From NCBI GenBank assembly GCA_045601325.1, contig JAZRZI010000032.1, positions 1-50,183 of the forward strand: DNA of 50,183 bases, in the 5' to 3' direction. Source of the stretch: JAZRZI01 sp045601325. GTDB lineage: Bacteria > Bacillota_I > Bacilli_A > RFN20 > CAG-826. The stretch's first letter is position 1. Each line of letters starts with the position of its first letter. The translations under genes and the position numbers were made by a program. Shown here piece by piece: positions 8,681 through 16,851 of this stretch. The notes below the pieces were generated by a model. The model was not told the DNA's origin. It made no database searches and was given only the letters and a program-made list of their open reading frames with translations.

Positions 8681-10558
8681 ATGTCTAGTTACGATGTTAT
8701 TGTTGTCGGTGGTGGTCATGCGGGCTTAGAAGCAGCTTTTGCTTCTGCACACATGGGTCATGAGACCTTATTAATATCTTTAAATATAAAGAAAATGGGC
8801 AATATGCCATGCAACCCATCAATTGGTGGTTCTGCAAAAGGCATTGTTGTTCGTGAAATAGATGCATTAGGTGGAATGATGGGCAAAGCAGCCGATCATC
8901 ATTATTTGCAAATGAAAATGCTCAATACAGGCAAAGGGCCAGGCGTTCAATGTTTAAGAGCACAACAAGATAAATTAGAATATCCTGAATATTTACAAAA
9001 TTTAGCGTTAAATACTGAACATCTCACTGTTAAAGAAGGCATGGTTATAGGGCTTTTGAGGGATGATTCACATGTTTTTGGTGTAATTATGAGTGATGGA
9101 GAAGAAATCACCTGCAAAGCTGTTATTTTGACGACTGGCACTTATATGGAAAGTCAAATCTTCCGTGGAAAAGAAGTTAAAAATGAAGGACCTGATGGTG
9201 AAAAGCCTTCTTTAGGTTTATCACCTTTCTTAAAATCTATGGGAATTCAAATCTTTAGACTTAAGACTGGCACACCTCCTAGAATTAAAAAAGACTCAAT
9301 TGATTTTTCAAAAGCTTCCATTCAACCAGGCACTCTTGGCCATTTAGGTTTTTCTTTTGAAACTAATGAATTTATTCCAGTTGAAGAACAAATTCCTTGC
9401 TATTTAATTTACACTACACCAAAAACTCATGAGATTATTCGTGAACACTTGAATGAATCTGCTATTTTCTCTGGTCAAATCGTTGGTGTTGGTCCTAGAT
9501 ATTGCCCTTCTATTGAAAGTAAAATTGTTACTTTTGCAGATAAAGAAAAACATCAATTATTCCTTGAACCTGAATCTCGTTACACCGATTCTATTTATAT
9601 CCAAGGTTTTTCTACTTCAATGCCTGTTGAAGTACAAGAAGAAATGGTTCGTTCTTTACCTGGCTTTGAAAACGCAGTTTTTCTAAAGTATGCTTATGCG
9701 ATTGAATATGACGCTATTAGAACTGAAGAATATGGTCCTACTTTGGAAATTAAAAAGTGGCCTGGTTTATATATCGGTGGACAAATTTGTGGTACATCAG
9801 GATATGAGGAAGCAGCTGGTTTAGGATTACTTGCAGGTATTAATGCTTGTCTAAAAATCGAAGGCAAATCTCCATTGATTTTAAGAAGAGACCAATCATA
9901 TATTGGTGTTATGATTGATGATTTAGTAACTAAAGGAACAGAAGAGCCTTATAGATTAATGTCTTCAAGAGCGGAGTTTCGTTTGCTTATGAGACATGAT
10001 AATGCTGATCTTCGTTTAACTGACATTGGCCATGATGTTGGCTTAATCTCAGATGAAAGATATCAAAAGTTTATTTCTAAACGTGAAAATATTAATAAAG
10101 CTGTTGAAATATTGGGTCGTACTTATTTAGGAAAACGACCTGAAATTGAAGAATATCTCAAATCTTTAGGCTTTGATGAACTTAGAGGTGGCGTTCTTGC
10201 CATTGATTTATTAAAAAGATCAGGTGTCACTTTCTTAAAAGTTAAAGAGTTTATTCCTGAATTAAAAGATATTGATTTAGATGAATCTGGCATATATGAA
10301 GTCGAAGTAATCGCTAAATATGAAGGCTATATTACTAAGCAAATTAAAGAAGCACAGAATATGGCAAAGATTGAAGAAATGCGTATTCCTGATTCTTTTG
10401 ATTACCTAAATATGAATGGTTTAGCGTTAGAAGCTAGACAAAAACTCGATAAAATAAGGCCTTTAACAATTGGACAAGCATCTCGTATTGCAGGTGTTGA
10501 TCCAAGTGATATTTCTATTTTAATTTTTAATGTAAGGAAACACTGGAATCATGAATAA
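8681..10558 (+). CDS. mnmG: tRNA U34 carboxymethylaminomethyl-modifying enzyme MnmG (GidA)
   Basis: FAD- and folate-using subunit that, with MnmE, modifies the wobble uridine of several tRNAs. The 625-residue protein opens with the dinucleotide-binding motif VVGGGHAGLEAA. It continues with the GidA signatures GNMPCNPSIGGSAKG, MLNTGKGPGVQCLRAQ and, near the middle, GGQICGTSGYEEAAGLGLLAG. The length is normal. It overlaps rsmG by eight bases, the common gidA-gidB pairing. mnmE is not in this window. Confidence 0.97.
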   Translation: MSSYDVIVVGGGHAGLEAAFASAHMGHETLLISLNIKKMGNMPCNPSIGGSAKGIVVREIDALGGMMGKAADHHYLQMKMLNTGKGPGVQCLRAQQDKLEYPEYLQNLALNTEHLTVKEGMVIGLLRDDSHVFGVIMSDGEEITCKAVILTTGTYMESQIFRGKEVKNEGPDGEKPSLGLSPFLKSMGIQIFRLKTGTPPRIKKDSIDFSKASIQPGTLGHLGFSFETNEFIPVEEQIPCYLIYTTPKTHEIIREHLNESAIFSGQIVGVGPRYCPSIESKIVTFADKEKHQLFLEPESRYTDSIYIQGFSTSMPVEVQEEMVRSLPGFENAVFLKYAYAIEYDAIRTEEYGPTLEIKKWPGLYIGGQICGTSGYEEAAGLGLLAGINACLKIEGKSPLILRRDQSYIGVMIDDLVTKGTEEPYRLMSSRAEFRLLMRHDNADLRLTDIGHDVGLISDERYQKFISKRENINKAVEILGRTYLGKRPEIEEYLKSLGFDELRGGVLAIDLLKRSGVTFLKVKEFIPELKDIDLDESGIYEVEVIAKYEGYITKQIKEAQNMAKIEEMRIPDSFDYLNMNGLALEARQKLDKIRPLTIGQASRIAGVDPSDISILIFNVRKHWNHE

Positions 10559-11252
10559 ACAAACCGTTAAAGATTTTCTTTTATCTAGAGACATCAACGT
10601 TTCTACTTCACAACTTGAACAATTAGAAAAGTTCATGGAAATGACGTTGATTACTAATGAGAAATTTAATCTTACCGCGATTAAAGATATAGAATCGTTT
10701 TGGGAAAAAATGATATTGGATAGCGCTTTAGGATTATTCGATTTAGATTTGTCTAATAAGAAAGTTATTGATGTTGGAACTGGAGCGGGTTTTCCTGGTG
10801 TTGTTTTAAAGATTTTACAACCTACAAGTGATATTACTCTGCTTGATTCAACTAAGAAAAAAATCGATTACTTATCTGAATATTCAAAAGCTAATAATTT
10901 AGGTTTAAAGTGTGTGACATCACGTGCAGAAGATTTCGCTAAGTCACATAGAGAACAATTTGATTTTGCATATGCAAGAGCGGTGGCGGCATTGCCAATC
11001 TTGCTTGAATTAATTATTCCTATGCTTAAAGTTGGTGGCACTTTTATAGCTATGAAAGGTCCAGGAGTAGAAGGAGAACTAAATTTATCTAACAACGCAA
11101 TGAAAAAATTGGGTTGTAGATTACAAAAGATGTATGTTGATACACTTCCAGAATGTGGAGAATCGCGTTCTATTATTTATATAATTAAAGAAAAGGAAAC
11201 AAACAAAAAATATCCTAGAGATTATTCTGAAATAAAAAAATCTACTCTTTAA
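10551..11252 (+). CDS. rsmG: 16S rRNA G527 N7-methyltransferase RsmG (GidB)
   Basis: SAM-dependent methyltransferase that modifies the 530 loop of 16S rRNA. The 233-residue protein has the SAM-binding glycine motif VIDVGTGAGFPGV, an acidic residue at the end of the next strand (LLDS) and the RAVAALPILLEL segment typical of GidB. It is the last gene of the suf-mnmG-rsmG run. No strong terminator is evident before the FMN riboswitch that follows. Confidence 0.96.
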   Translation: MNKQTVKDFLLSRDINVSTSQLEQLEKFMEMTLITNEKFNLTAIKDIESFWEKMILDSALGLFDLDLSNKKVIDVGTGAGFPGVVLKILQPTSDITLLDSTKKKIDYLSEYSKANNLGLKCVTSRAEDFAKSHREQFDFAYARAVAALPILLELIIPMLKVGGTFIAMKGPGVEGELNLSNNAMKKLGCRLQKMYVDTLPECGESRSIIYIIKEKETNKKYPRDYSEIKKSTL

Positions 11253-11273
11253 AAAGATTAGATTATATAATGA

Positions 11274-11386
11274 TTACACTTCAGGGCAACGTTTAGCGTG
11301 ACCGGCGGTATACCCCGCGAGCCAAATGGCAGGAACTTGTGAAATTCAAGTGGCGACAGTAAGAGTCTGGATGATAGAAGGATTTT
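11274..11386 (+). promoter_or_regulatory. FMN riboswitch aptamer (RFN element)
   Basis: The conserved RFN blocks are present in order: CTTCAGGGCA, GTGACCGGCGGTA, CCCCGCGAGCC, GGCGACAGTAAGAGTCTGGAT and the closing GATAGAAGGAT, which pairs with the opening CTTC to form P1. TATAAT at 11266-11271 is a likely -10, although the -35 is weak. FMN binding should lower expression of the downstream riboflavin importer. Confidence 0.95.
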
Positions 11387-11390
11387 TTAT

Positions 11391-11420
11391 GAGGCCCTGT
11401 ATGTTTTGGAGGGCTTTTTT
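11391..11420 (+). terminator. Expression platform of the FMN riboswitch: terminator that also masks the ribosome site
   Basis: GCCCT (11394-11398) pairs with AGGGC (11410-11414), followed by six T and then the ATG at 11422. The ribosome site GGAGGG (11408-11413) is inside the 3' arm, so one hairpin could stop transcription and, on any read-through, hide the start site. Confidence 0.75.
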
Positions 11421-11421
11421 A

Positions 11422-12126
11422 ATGTCAAAACCAGATGCACTTGTATTTGCAATTTGCATGGCTATTATCTTATTAGTCTTTGTTTTCAAGTACGCAAAAA
11501 CAAGTAGTCCTGACAAAAAAGTAAATGCAAAAATACTTGCAAGAAGTGGGGTTTTTGCAGCAATTTCTATCATTTTATACGTTGTTCCATTCTTTAATTT
11601 ATCGTTGCCTATATTCCCTGATTTTCTTAAATTACACTTTGATGAGATACCTGTATTTATTGCAGGTTTTGCTTATGGACCTGTTTCTGCGATTTTTATT
11701 CTTATTGTAAAAACGTTAGTGAAACTTCCTATGACTATAACTTTTGGAATCGGAGAATTTGTTGATTTCTTTTATTCTTTAATTTTTATTCTTCCAGCCA
11801 CTCTTATTTACAAGAAAAGAAAAAACATTAAATCTGCGCTTGTTGGTTTCGCTATAGGAACCCTTTTTCAAATTGTGTTCTCATGTATTGTGACAACATT
11901 TGTTGTTTTAAATGTTTACACTTCTATAGTTGGTATGTCTAAAGAGTTTTTGCTAAGCGCATGTCAGTCTATAAATAAAAATATCACCTCATTAACATGG
12001 CCTTTCATGCTATTTGCGGTTTTACCGTTTAATGCACTCAAAGATGTAATAGTAGTGATAGTGACAATGATCCTCTACAAGAGATTACATAGAGTAATTG
12101 ACAAAATTGAAGCACAAAAAAACTAG
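11422..12126 (+). CDS. ribU: Riboflavin ECF transporter substrate-binding subunit RibU
   Basis: Membrane S-component that binds riboflavin and works with the shared energizing module (EcfA, EcfA', EcfT, not in this window). The 234-residue protein is almost wholly hydrophobic with five to six membrane helices. It carries the family feature LPIFPDFLKLHFDEIPVFIAG-like segment ahead of a conserved gap for ligand binding. The start at 11422 is set by GGAGGG 8 bases upstream; longer frames run back through the riboswitch and are not plausible. The FMN aptamer directly upstream supports the substrate. Confidence 0.93.
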   Translation: MSKPDALVFAICMAIILLVFVFKYAKTSSPDKKVNAKILARSGVFAAISIILYVVPFFNLSLPIFPDFLKLHFDEIPVFIAGFAYGPVSAIFILIVKTLVKLPMTITFGIGEFVDFFYSLIFILPATLIYKKRKNIKSALVGFAIGTLFQIVFSCIVTTFVVLNVYTSIVGMSKEFLLSACQSINKNITSLTWPFMLFAVLPFNALKDVIVVIVTMILYKRLHRVIDKIEAQKN

Positions 12127-12150
12127 GCGATAATTCAAGCCTAGTTTTTC
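12115..12150. terminator. Bidirectional terminator between ribU and ferredoxin
   Basis: Arms AACTAGGC (12121-12128) and GCCTAGTT (12139-12146) flank a 10-base loop. T runs follow on the plus strand and, as A runs, precede it for the minus strand. It serves two convergent genes. Confidence 0.8.
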
Positions 12151-12157
12151 ATATAAG

Positions 12158-12337
12158 TTATTCCTCTACGGAAATTGCACCAACAGGGCAGACACTTGCT
12201 GCATCTTCTTCAGCGACACCGTTGATGACTTCTGCTAAACCGTCATCACCGATTTGAATGTCTTCTGGATATGTACCTGCACAGCAGCCACAACCAATGC
12301 AGACTGTTTTATCGATTGTAATTTTTTTCTTTGCCAT
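12158..12337 (-). CDS. fer: Ferredoxin, single [4Fe-4S] type
   Basis: A 59-residue electron carrier, too small for many gene finders. C13, C16 and C19 (CIGCGCC) plus C50 (SVCPVGAI) are the four cluster ligands. An additional Cys18 is present, but the fourth Cys of a second cluster motif is absent (Tyr23 followed by Pro24), so it holds one cluster, like Bacillus Fer. AGGAGG precedes the ATG. It is transcribed alone from a strong promoter, divergent from the next gene. Possible partners in the window are the GlpA-like dehydrogenase cassette and radical-SAM MiaB, but this is inference. Confidence 0.93.
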   Translation of the reverse strand: MAKKKITIDKTVCIGCGCCAGTYPEDIQIGDDGLAEVINGVAEEDAASVCPVGAISVEE

Positions 12338-12365
12338 CGATAGTTCCTCCTAATTGTATGCTTTG

Positions 12366-12394
12366 ATTATAAAGTCTTAATTTTCTTTTTTCAA
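12366..12394 (-). promoter_or_regulatory. Strong promoter of the ferredoxin gene
   Basis: On the minus strand TTGAAA (12389-12394), a 17-base spacer and TATAAT (12366-12371) form a near-consensus promoter. Predicted start is near 12359, leaving a leader of about 22 bases with AGGAGG. Confidence 0.75.
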
Positions 12395-12467
12395 TAAAGA
12401 TAAAAACTTTTATAAAAATCATAATTTGTCTATCAATAGAGTTTAAAATTTATTAAAATAAATTAGT

Positions 12468-12761
12468 ATGGCAGAAACAAGAATAGATAAATATAAAGAT
12501 TATCGTGATTCTTTCACAAAAAATGAATCTAAAGCTCCAGCTGAGGCTAATAAACCTAAACGTTCTTCTAGTCAAATTCATACGACAAATACCTTGTCTT
12601 TAGAAGACGTTATGGGCAAAGCTGAAGAAACTAATAAGGTTGAGATTACTTCAGAGTGGAAGAAGAAAAAGATTAAAATGATTGCTATTATTGCGGCAAT
12701 TTCTGTTGCTGTGATTACTGTCATTGTTATTTTAGGTATTAAAGCATTTGGGGGTAAATAA
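12468..12761 (+). CDS. Small single-span membrane protein of unknown function
   Basis: A 97-residue protein that I do not recognise as a named family. The first 65 residues are hydrophilic and charged, beginning AETRIDKYKDYRDSF. A KKKKIK anchor is then followed by one hydrophobic helix (about residues 70-92) and a short GGK tail, so the long N-terminal part probably faces the cytosol. It starts the cmk-der-gpsA run, ending one base before the cmk start. There is no obvious Shine-Dalgarno site; a TAAAAT box 8 bases upstream suggests a nearly leaderless transcript. Confidence 0.75.
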   Translation: MAETRIDKYKDYRDSFTKNESKAPAEANKPKRSSSQIHTTNTLSLEDVMGKAEETNKVEITSEWKKKKIKMIAIIAAISVAVITVIVILGIKAFGGK

Positions 12762-12762
12762 T

Positions 12763-13428
12763 ATGAGAAAAATTGCTGTTGCTATCGATGGACCAGCCGC
12801 TGCTGGCAAATCAACTATTGCTAAATTAGTAGCAAAGATTAAAGGATACACATATATTGATACGGGCGCTATGTATCGTGCTTTTACTTGGTATTGCTTA
12901 TCTCAAGGTTTAGATTGTCAAAATAAAGATGCATGTTGTGCTGTTATTCCTGACGTTAAAATTGAATTAAAACCAAATAACATTGTTTTATGCAATGGTA
13001 TTGATATTACTAAAGAAATTAGAATGCCTAATGTTTCTGGCAATGTTAGTTATATTGCTTCTTACAAAGATATCCGCCTTGCATTAGTTGATCAACAAAG
13101 AGCAATGGCGGAAACCTCATCCGTCATTATGGATGGTAGAGATATTGGAACATATGTTCTTCCTAATGCTGAAGTTAAAATTTTCCAAATCGCATCAGTG
13201 GAAACTAGAGCAAAAAGAAGATTTAAAGAAAATACTGAAAAAGGTATCCCTTGCACATACGAAGATATTGTCGCAGATGTTAAAAAGAGAGATTACATCG
13301 ATTCACATCGTGAATTTGCTCCTTTGAAACCCGCTGAAGATTCTTTTGAATTAGATACCTCTAATCTTTCTATTGATGAAGTTGTCAATGAAGTTATTAG
13401 AATTATCGATGAGAAAATTGGAGAATAA
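12763..13428 (+). CDS. cmk: Cytidylate kinase
   Basis: Phosphorylates CMP and dCMP for nucleotide synthesis. The 221-residue protein starts with the P-loop AIDGPAAAGKST. It then has YIDTGAMYRAFTW, MDGRDIGTYVLPNAEVKIF and the lid region RAKRRFKEN, all characteristic of Cmk. The start at 12763 gives the standard MRKIAVAIDGP; an upstream in-frame GTG or TTG would overlap the previous gene. Directly followed by der, the usual Bacillota arrangement (cmk near der). Confidence 0.96.
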   Translation: MRKIAVAIDGPAAAGKSTIAKLVAKIKGYTYIDTGAMYRAFTWYCLSQGLDCQNKDACCAVIPDVKIELKPNNIVLCNGIDITKEIRMPNVSGNVSYIASYKDIRLALVDQQRAMAETSSVIMDGRDIGTYVLPNAEVKIFQIASVETRAKRRFKENTEKGIPCTYEDIVADVKKRDYIDSHREFAPLKPAEDSFELDTSNLSIDEVVNEVIRIIDEKIGE

Positions 13429-13430
13429 TA

Positions 13431-14741
13431 ATGCCAAAAGGAATAGTTGCTATTGTTGGATCTCCTAACGTTGGTAAATCAACGATTTTTAATCGTATGG
13501 TTGGAGAAAGACATGCGATTGTTGACGATGAAAGAGGTATCACAAGAGATAGACTTTACGCCCCATGTGAATGGTTAGGTCATAAGTTCTCTTTAATTGA
13601 TACTGGTGGTATTGAAATGGAAAACACCCCATTCCAAGAACAAATAAGAACTCAAGTTCAAATCGCAATTGATGAGGCTGATGTTATCGTATATGTGACC
13701 GATGGGAAATTAGGTGTTACTAGTGACGATTTAATGGTTGCTAGAATGCTTTATCGTGTTAAAAAGCCTATAATTCTCGCAGTAAATAAGATTGATGAAG
13801 GTTCTCATAGCTCCGACGCTCAAGAGTTTTATTCACTTGGCTTAGGCGAACCAATAGTGGTTTCTGGCGCTCATGGTATTGGCATTGGTGATGTGCTAAA
13901 TGAAATTATCAAATACCTTCCTAAAAACGACGATTCTCTAGAAGAAGATAAAATTACTTTTTGTATGGTGGGAAGACCTAATGTTGGTAAGTCATCTTTA
14001 GTTAATGCAATTTTAAATCAAGAACGCGTAATTGTTTCTAATATTTCTGGCACAACTAGAGATTCAATCGACACACCTTTCACTAAAGATGATAAAAACT
14101 ATATAGTCATTGATACTGCTGGATTAAAGAAACGTGGTAAAATTTATGAATCAATCGATAAGTATTCCGCTATTAGAGCGTTGAAAGCTATTGAACGAAG
14201 CGAGATTGTTTTATTAGTTATCGATGGTCATGAAGGTATTACTGAACAAGATAAACACGTCATTCAATATGCCACAGATTTACATAAAGCAATCATTATT
14301 GTTGTTAATAAATGGGATATTGTCGATAAAGAAACTAACACAATGAGCGATTTTACTAAAATTATTAGACAAGAATACAAATTCTTAGAATATGCTCCTA
14401 TATGTTTTGTTTCTGCGCTTAAAAAATCTCGTATCAACACTATTTTTGAAACTTTAGAAATGGTTCATGAGGCTTATTACACTAGAGTTAAGACTGGCTT
14501 GTTAAACGACGTCATTCAAGATGCTCAAGTGATGAATGAAGCACCAAACTTTAATGGTGGGCGTCTTAAGATTATGTACGCAACACAAGTTGCATCTGCT
14601 CCTCCAACATTTGTTCTTTTTGTAAACAATCCTGAATGGATGCATTTTTCATACGAAAGATATATCGAAAATAGATTAAGAGAAACGTTTAATTTTGAAG
14701 GAACTCCGATAAATATTATTCTTAGGTCGAGAAAGGATTAA
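13431..14741 (+). CDS. der: Ribosome-assembly GTPase Der (EngA)
   Basis: Tandem GTPase needed for 50S subunit maturation. Both G domains are intact: first GSPNVGKSTIFN with DTGG and NKID, second GRPNVGKSSLVN with DTAG and NKWD. A KH-like C-terminal domain ends in LRSRKD. The length (436) is standard. It begins two bases after the cmk stop and ends one base before gpsA. Confidence 0.98.
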   Translation: MPKGIVAIVGSPNVGKSTIFNRMVGERHAIVDDERGITRDRLYAPCEWLGHKFSLIDTGGIEMENTPFQEQIRTQVQIAIDEADVIVYVTDGKLGVTSDDLMVARMLYRVKKPIILAVNKIDEGSHSSDAQEFYSLGLGEPIVVSGAHGIGIGDVLNEIIKYLPKNDDSLEEDKITFCMVGRPNVGKSSLVNAILNQERVIVSNISGTTRDSIDTPFTKDDKNYIVIDTAGLKKRGKIYESIDKYSAIRALKAIERSEIVLLVIDGHEGITEQDKHVIQYATDLHKAIIIVVNKWDIVDKETNTMSDFTKIIRQEYKFLEYAPICFVSALKKSRINTIFETLEMVHEAYYTRVKTGLLNDVIQDAQVMNEAPNFNGGRLKIMYATQVASAPPTFVLFVNNPEWMHFSYERYIENRLRETFNFEGTPINIILRSRKD

Positions 14742-14742
14742 T

Positions 14743-15741
14743 ATGAAAGCTTTTATTATTGGTGCTGGAACTTGGGGAACAGCATTAGCACAAGTATTAA
14801 CTGATAATAGTCACGATGTAACTATTTTTTGTCGTTATCAAATAGAAGCCTATGAAATTAACATCTTACATAAAAATGTTAAATATTTTGGTGAAGATGT
14901 AATTTTATCCGAAAAGATTACAGCAACTATTCATTTATCAGAAATAGCGGATGCTGATATGGTCTTATTGTGCGTTCCTACTATTGCTATGAGAAGCGTA
15001 TTAGAAAGTATTATTCCCTATTTAAATAAAAAGTATTTATTCATCAACACTGCAAAAGGTTTTGATCCTATAAGTGATAAAACAATGTCTAATCTTATTC
15101 GTGAAATTATTCCTGAAAAATATAGGAAACCAGTTGTTTCATTATTAGGCCCTAGCCACGCAGAAGAAGTAATTGTTAGGGATTTAACATGTATTTGTTC
15201 AGTTTCTTTGGATAAACAGTTAGCAATTGAAGTAAGTAAGATATTCTCAAATTCTTATTTGCGTGTATATCCAAACGATGATGAAATTGGTTCTGAAATT
15301 GGCGCTGCTATGAAAAACGCTATTGCTATTGCATCAGGAATTTTAGAAGGCTTAAATTTTGGCGATAATGCTAGAGCGGCTTTATGTACGCGTGGTTTGG
15401 CCGAAATTGTAAGATTTGGTGTTGCGTGTGGCGCTAGAAAAGAAACCTATCTTGGATTAACTGGTTTAGGTGACCTTGTTGTTACATGCTATTCGTTCCA
15501 TTCAAGGAATTTTAAGGCTGGTTTATCTATTGGTAAGGATGATAGTGTGACAAACTTCCTCGCTTGTAACACAAACACAGTAGAAGGTTTAAAAACTATC
15601 GATGTAATCGAAACTTTATGTAAATCTATGGGTGTTGAATGCCCAATTAATCATGCTTTATATTCTATTATCTATGATAATAGAAAACCTAGTGATGTTG
15701 TTTCTTTAATTATGCAAAGACCTTTAAGAGAAAAAGAGTAA
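14743..15741 (+). CDS. gpsA: Glycerol-3-phosphate dehydrogenase [NAD(P)+]
   Basis: Reduces dihydroxyacetone phosphate to sn-glycerol 3-phosphate for phospholipid synthesis. The 332-residue protein has the Rossmann motif GAGTWGTALA, the LGPSHAEEV segment, the catalytic lysine region GAAMKNAIAIASGI and GLTGLGDLVVTC. It is the end of the cmk-der-gpsA run, again a conserved Bacillota neighbourhood. It feeds pgsA (20244) with G3P. Confidence 0.97.
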   Translation: MKAFIIGAGTWGTALAQVLTDNSHDVTIFCRYQIEAYEINILHKNVKYFGEDVILSEKITATIHLSEIADADMVLLCVPTIAMRSVLESIIPYLNKKYLFINTAKGFDPISDKTMSNLIREIIPEKYRKPVVSLLGPSHAEEVIVRDLTCICSVSLDKQLAIEVSKIFSNSYLRVYPNDDEIGSEIGAAMKNAIAIASGILEGLNFGDNARAALCTRGLAEIVRFGVACGARKETYLGLTGLGDLVVTCYSFHSRNFKAGLSIGKDDSVTNFLACNTNTVEGLKTIDVIETLCKSMGVECPINHALYSIIYDNRKPSDVVSLIMQRPLREKE

Positions 15742-15762
15742 CTTATTAGTAAAATTTAAATG

Positions 15763-15778
15763 TGTTACAATTGTAACA
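15763..15778. promoter_or_regulatory. 16-bp perfect palindrome over the hup promoter region
   Basis: TGTTACAATTGTAACA is an uninterrupted palindrome 14 bases before the hup start codon. It contains a possible -10 box (TACAAT, 15766-15771), so a bound repressor would block transcription. Its core matches the TACANNTGTA consensus of CopY/BlaI-type repressors, but no such regulator or target is nearby. Autoregulation by HU is another possibility. Confidence 0.55.
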
Positions 15779-15792
15779 TAGGAGAACGACTA

Positions 15793-16074
15793 ATGAAGAA
15801 ATTGAACAAGCGCGATATCGTTGATTTGGTTGCAGAACAAGCCCATTTAACAAAGAAAGAGGCAAGAGCTTCTGTTGATGTAGTATTTGATTTAATCGCT
15901 GAAGCTTTATTAAATGGCCAAGAAGTAAACATTACAAACTTTGGAGTTTTTGAATCTAAAGTTCGCCAAGCAAGAAATGGTACAGATCCTAAAACTCATA
16001 AGATTATTACTATTGAAGAAACAAAAACAATTACTTTCAAACCTGCTCAAATATTAAAAGATAAACTTAATTAG
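15793..16074 (+). CDS. hup: DNA-binding protein HU
   Basis: Nucleoid protein of 93 residues that bends and compacts DNA. It begins MKKLNKRDIVDLVAEQAHLTKKEARASVD and carries the LNITNFG-like strand (VNITNFGVFESK). The DNA-binding arm then shows RQARNGTDPKTHKIITIEE, where the usual arm reads RKGRNPQTGEEI; the arm is a little altered but the intercalating Pro (DPKT) is present. The start at 15793 follows TAGGAGAA; the longer frame would run through the palindrome. Single-gene unit with its own terminator. Confidence 0.93.
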   Translation: MKKLNKRDIVDLVAEQAHLTKKEARASVDVVFDLIAEALLNGQEVNITNFGVFESKVRQARNGTDPKTHKIITIEETKTITFKPAQILKDKLN

Positions 16075-16096
16075 TTTCAAAAATTATTTGCGAAAT

Positions 16097-16122
16097 AAGA
16101 GACATTATTTGTCTCTTTTTTT
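16097..16122 (+). terminator. Rho-independent terminator of hup
   Basis: Arms AAGAGACA (16097-16104) and TGTCTCTT (16110-16117) with a 5-base loop are followed by a run of T to 16122. Confidence 0.85.
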
Positions 16123-16137
16123 GTTATTGATTATAAT
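16109..16137 (+). promoter_or_regulatory. Promoter of the CCA/dnaD/nth operon, nested in the hup terminator
   Basis: TTGTCT (16109-16114) lies in the 3' side of the hup terminator hairpin. With a 17-base spacer it aligns to TATAAT (16132-16137). The predicted start falls at about 16144, exactly the A of the next gene's ATG, so that transcript would be leaderless. Confidence 0.65.
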
Positions 16138-16143
16138 CAAATT

Positions 16144-16833
16144 ATGAATACCAAACTAATTGATTATGTAAACCTATCTGAACTTTTTAAAAAGAACGGT
16201 TTTTCATTGTGGCTTGTTGGTGGAACTGTTCGTGACTATTTATTAGAAATTGAAATAAATGATATGGATGCTGTTACTAATGCGACACCAAAACAAATGA
16301 AAGAGTTTTTGTCTGATTATAAATTTGATGATACTTTTTCTCATCTAGGTGCGGTGAAATTAAAATTCAATTCTACTAAGTTTGATATTGTTACTTTGCG
16401 AAAAGAAAAAAGATATAAAGACGCTCGCCATCCTTTAAAAGTTAAGTTTATAAAAAAATTAAAAAGAGATGTAAAACGCAGGGATTTTACATTAAATGCT
16501 ATGTATTTAAATTCTTCTTTTTGTTTGATTGATTATGTGAATGGTAGACAATCTATAAACAATAAAACGATTAATATGGTGGGCAATCCTGTTAAAAGAT
16601 TAAAGGAAGATCCACTGAGAATTATTAGAGCCTTACGTTTTGCTGCTACCTATGATTTTTCTCTTGATAGTAAATTGACTAAGGCTATAAATAAGACATC
16701 AAACTGTCTTTCTTTGCTTAATAAAGACAAGATTATTCAAGATTTAAAAAAGGCAAATCCTTTATATAAAGATAGACTTATTAATTTATTTAATAATTTT
16801 TCTATTTCTTGGCTTATAGAAATGATAGACTAA
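16144..16833 (+). CDS. cca: CCA-adding enzyme / poly(A) polymerase family protein, lacking the C-terminal half
   Basis: Class II nucleotidyltransferase that would add or repair the CCA end of tRNAs. The catalytic head is intact: VGGTVRDYL with the two metal-binding aspartates in NDMDAVTNATP, then RRDFTLNAMY and KEDPLRIIRALRFAA, the nucleotide-choosing EDxxR motif. The protein stops at 229 residues, whereas bacterial CCA enzymes are usually about 380-450, so most of the tRNA-holding body and tail is missing. No matching remainder is seen downstream, where dnaD begins 18 bases later. No ribosome site precedes the ATG. It could be a minimal CCA enzyme, a poly(A)-type enzyme or a degrading gene. 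Confidence 0.8.
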   Translation: MNTKLIDYVNLSELFKKNGFSLWLVGGTVRDYLLEIEINDMDAVTNATPKQMKEFLSDYKFDDTFSHLGAVKLKFNSTKFDIVTLRKEKRYKDARHPLKVKFIKKLKRDVKRRDFTLNAMYLNSSFCLIDYVNGRQSINNKTINMVGNPVKRLKEDPLRIIRALRFAATYDFSLDSKLTKAINKTSNCLSLLNKDKIIQDLKKANPLYKDRLINLFNNFSISWLIEMID

Positions 16834-16851
16834 TTAGCGAGGCAAAACATT

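Noticed and set aside
12158..12337. Two-cluster ferredoxin
   Set aside because: Only three CxxCxxC cysteines plus one CP cysteine act as ligands; the second set is absent.
15763..15778. GlnR/TnrA box upstream of hup
   Set aside because: The TGTNA and TNACA halves are separated by six bases instead of the seven required.
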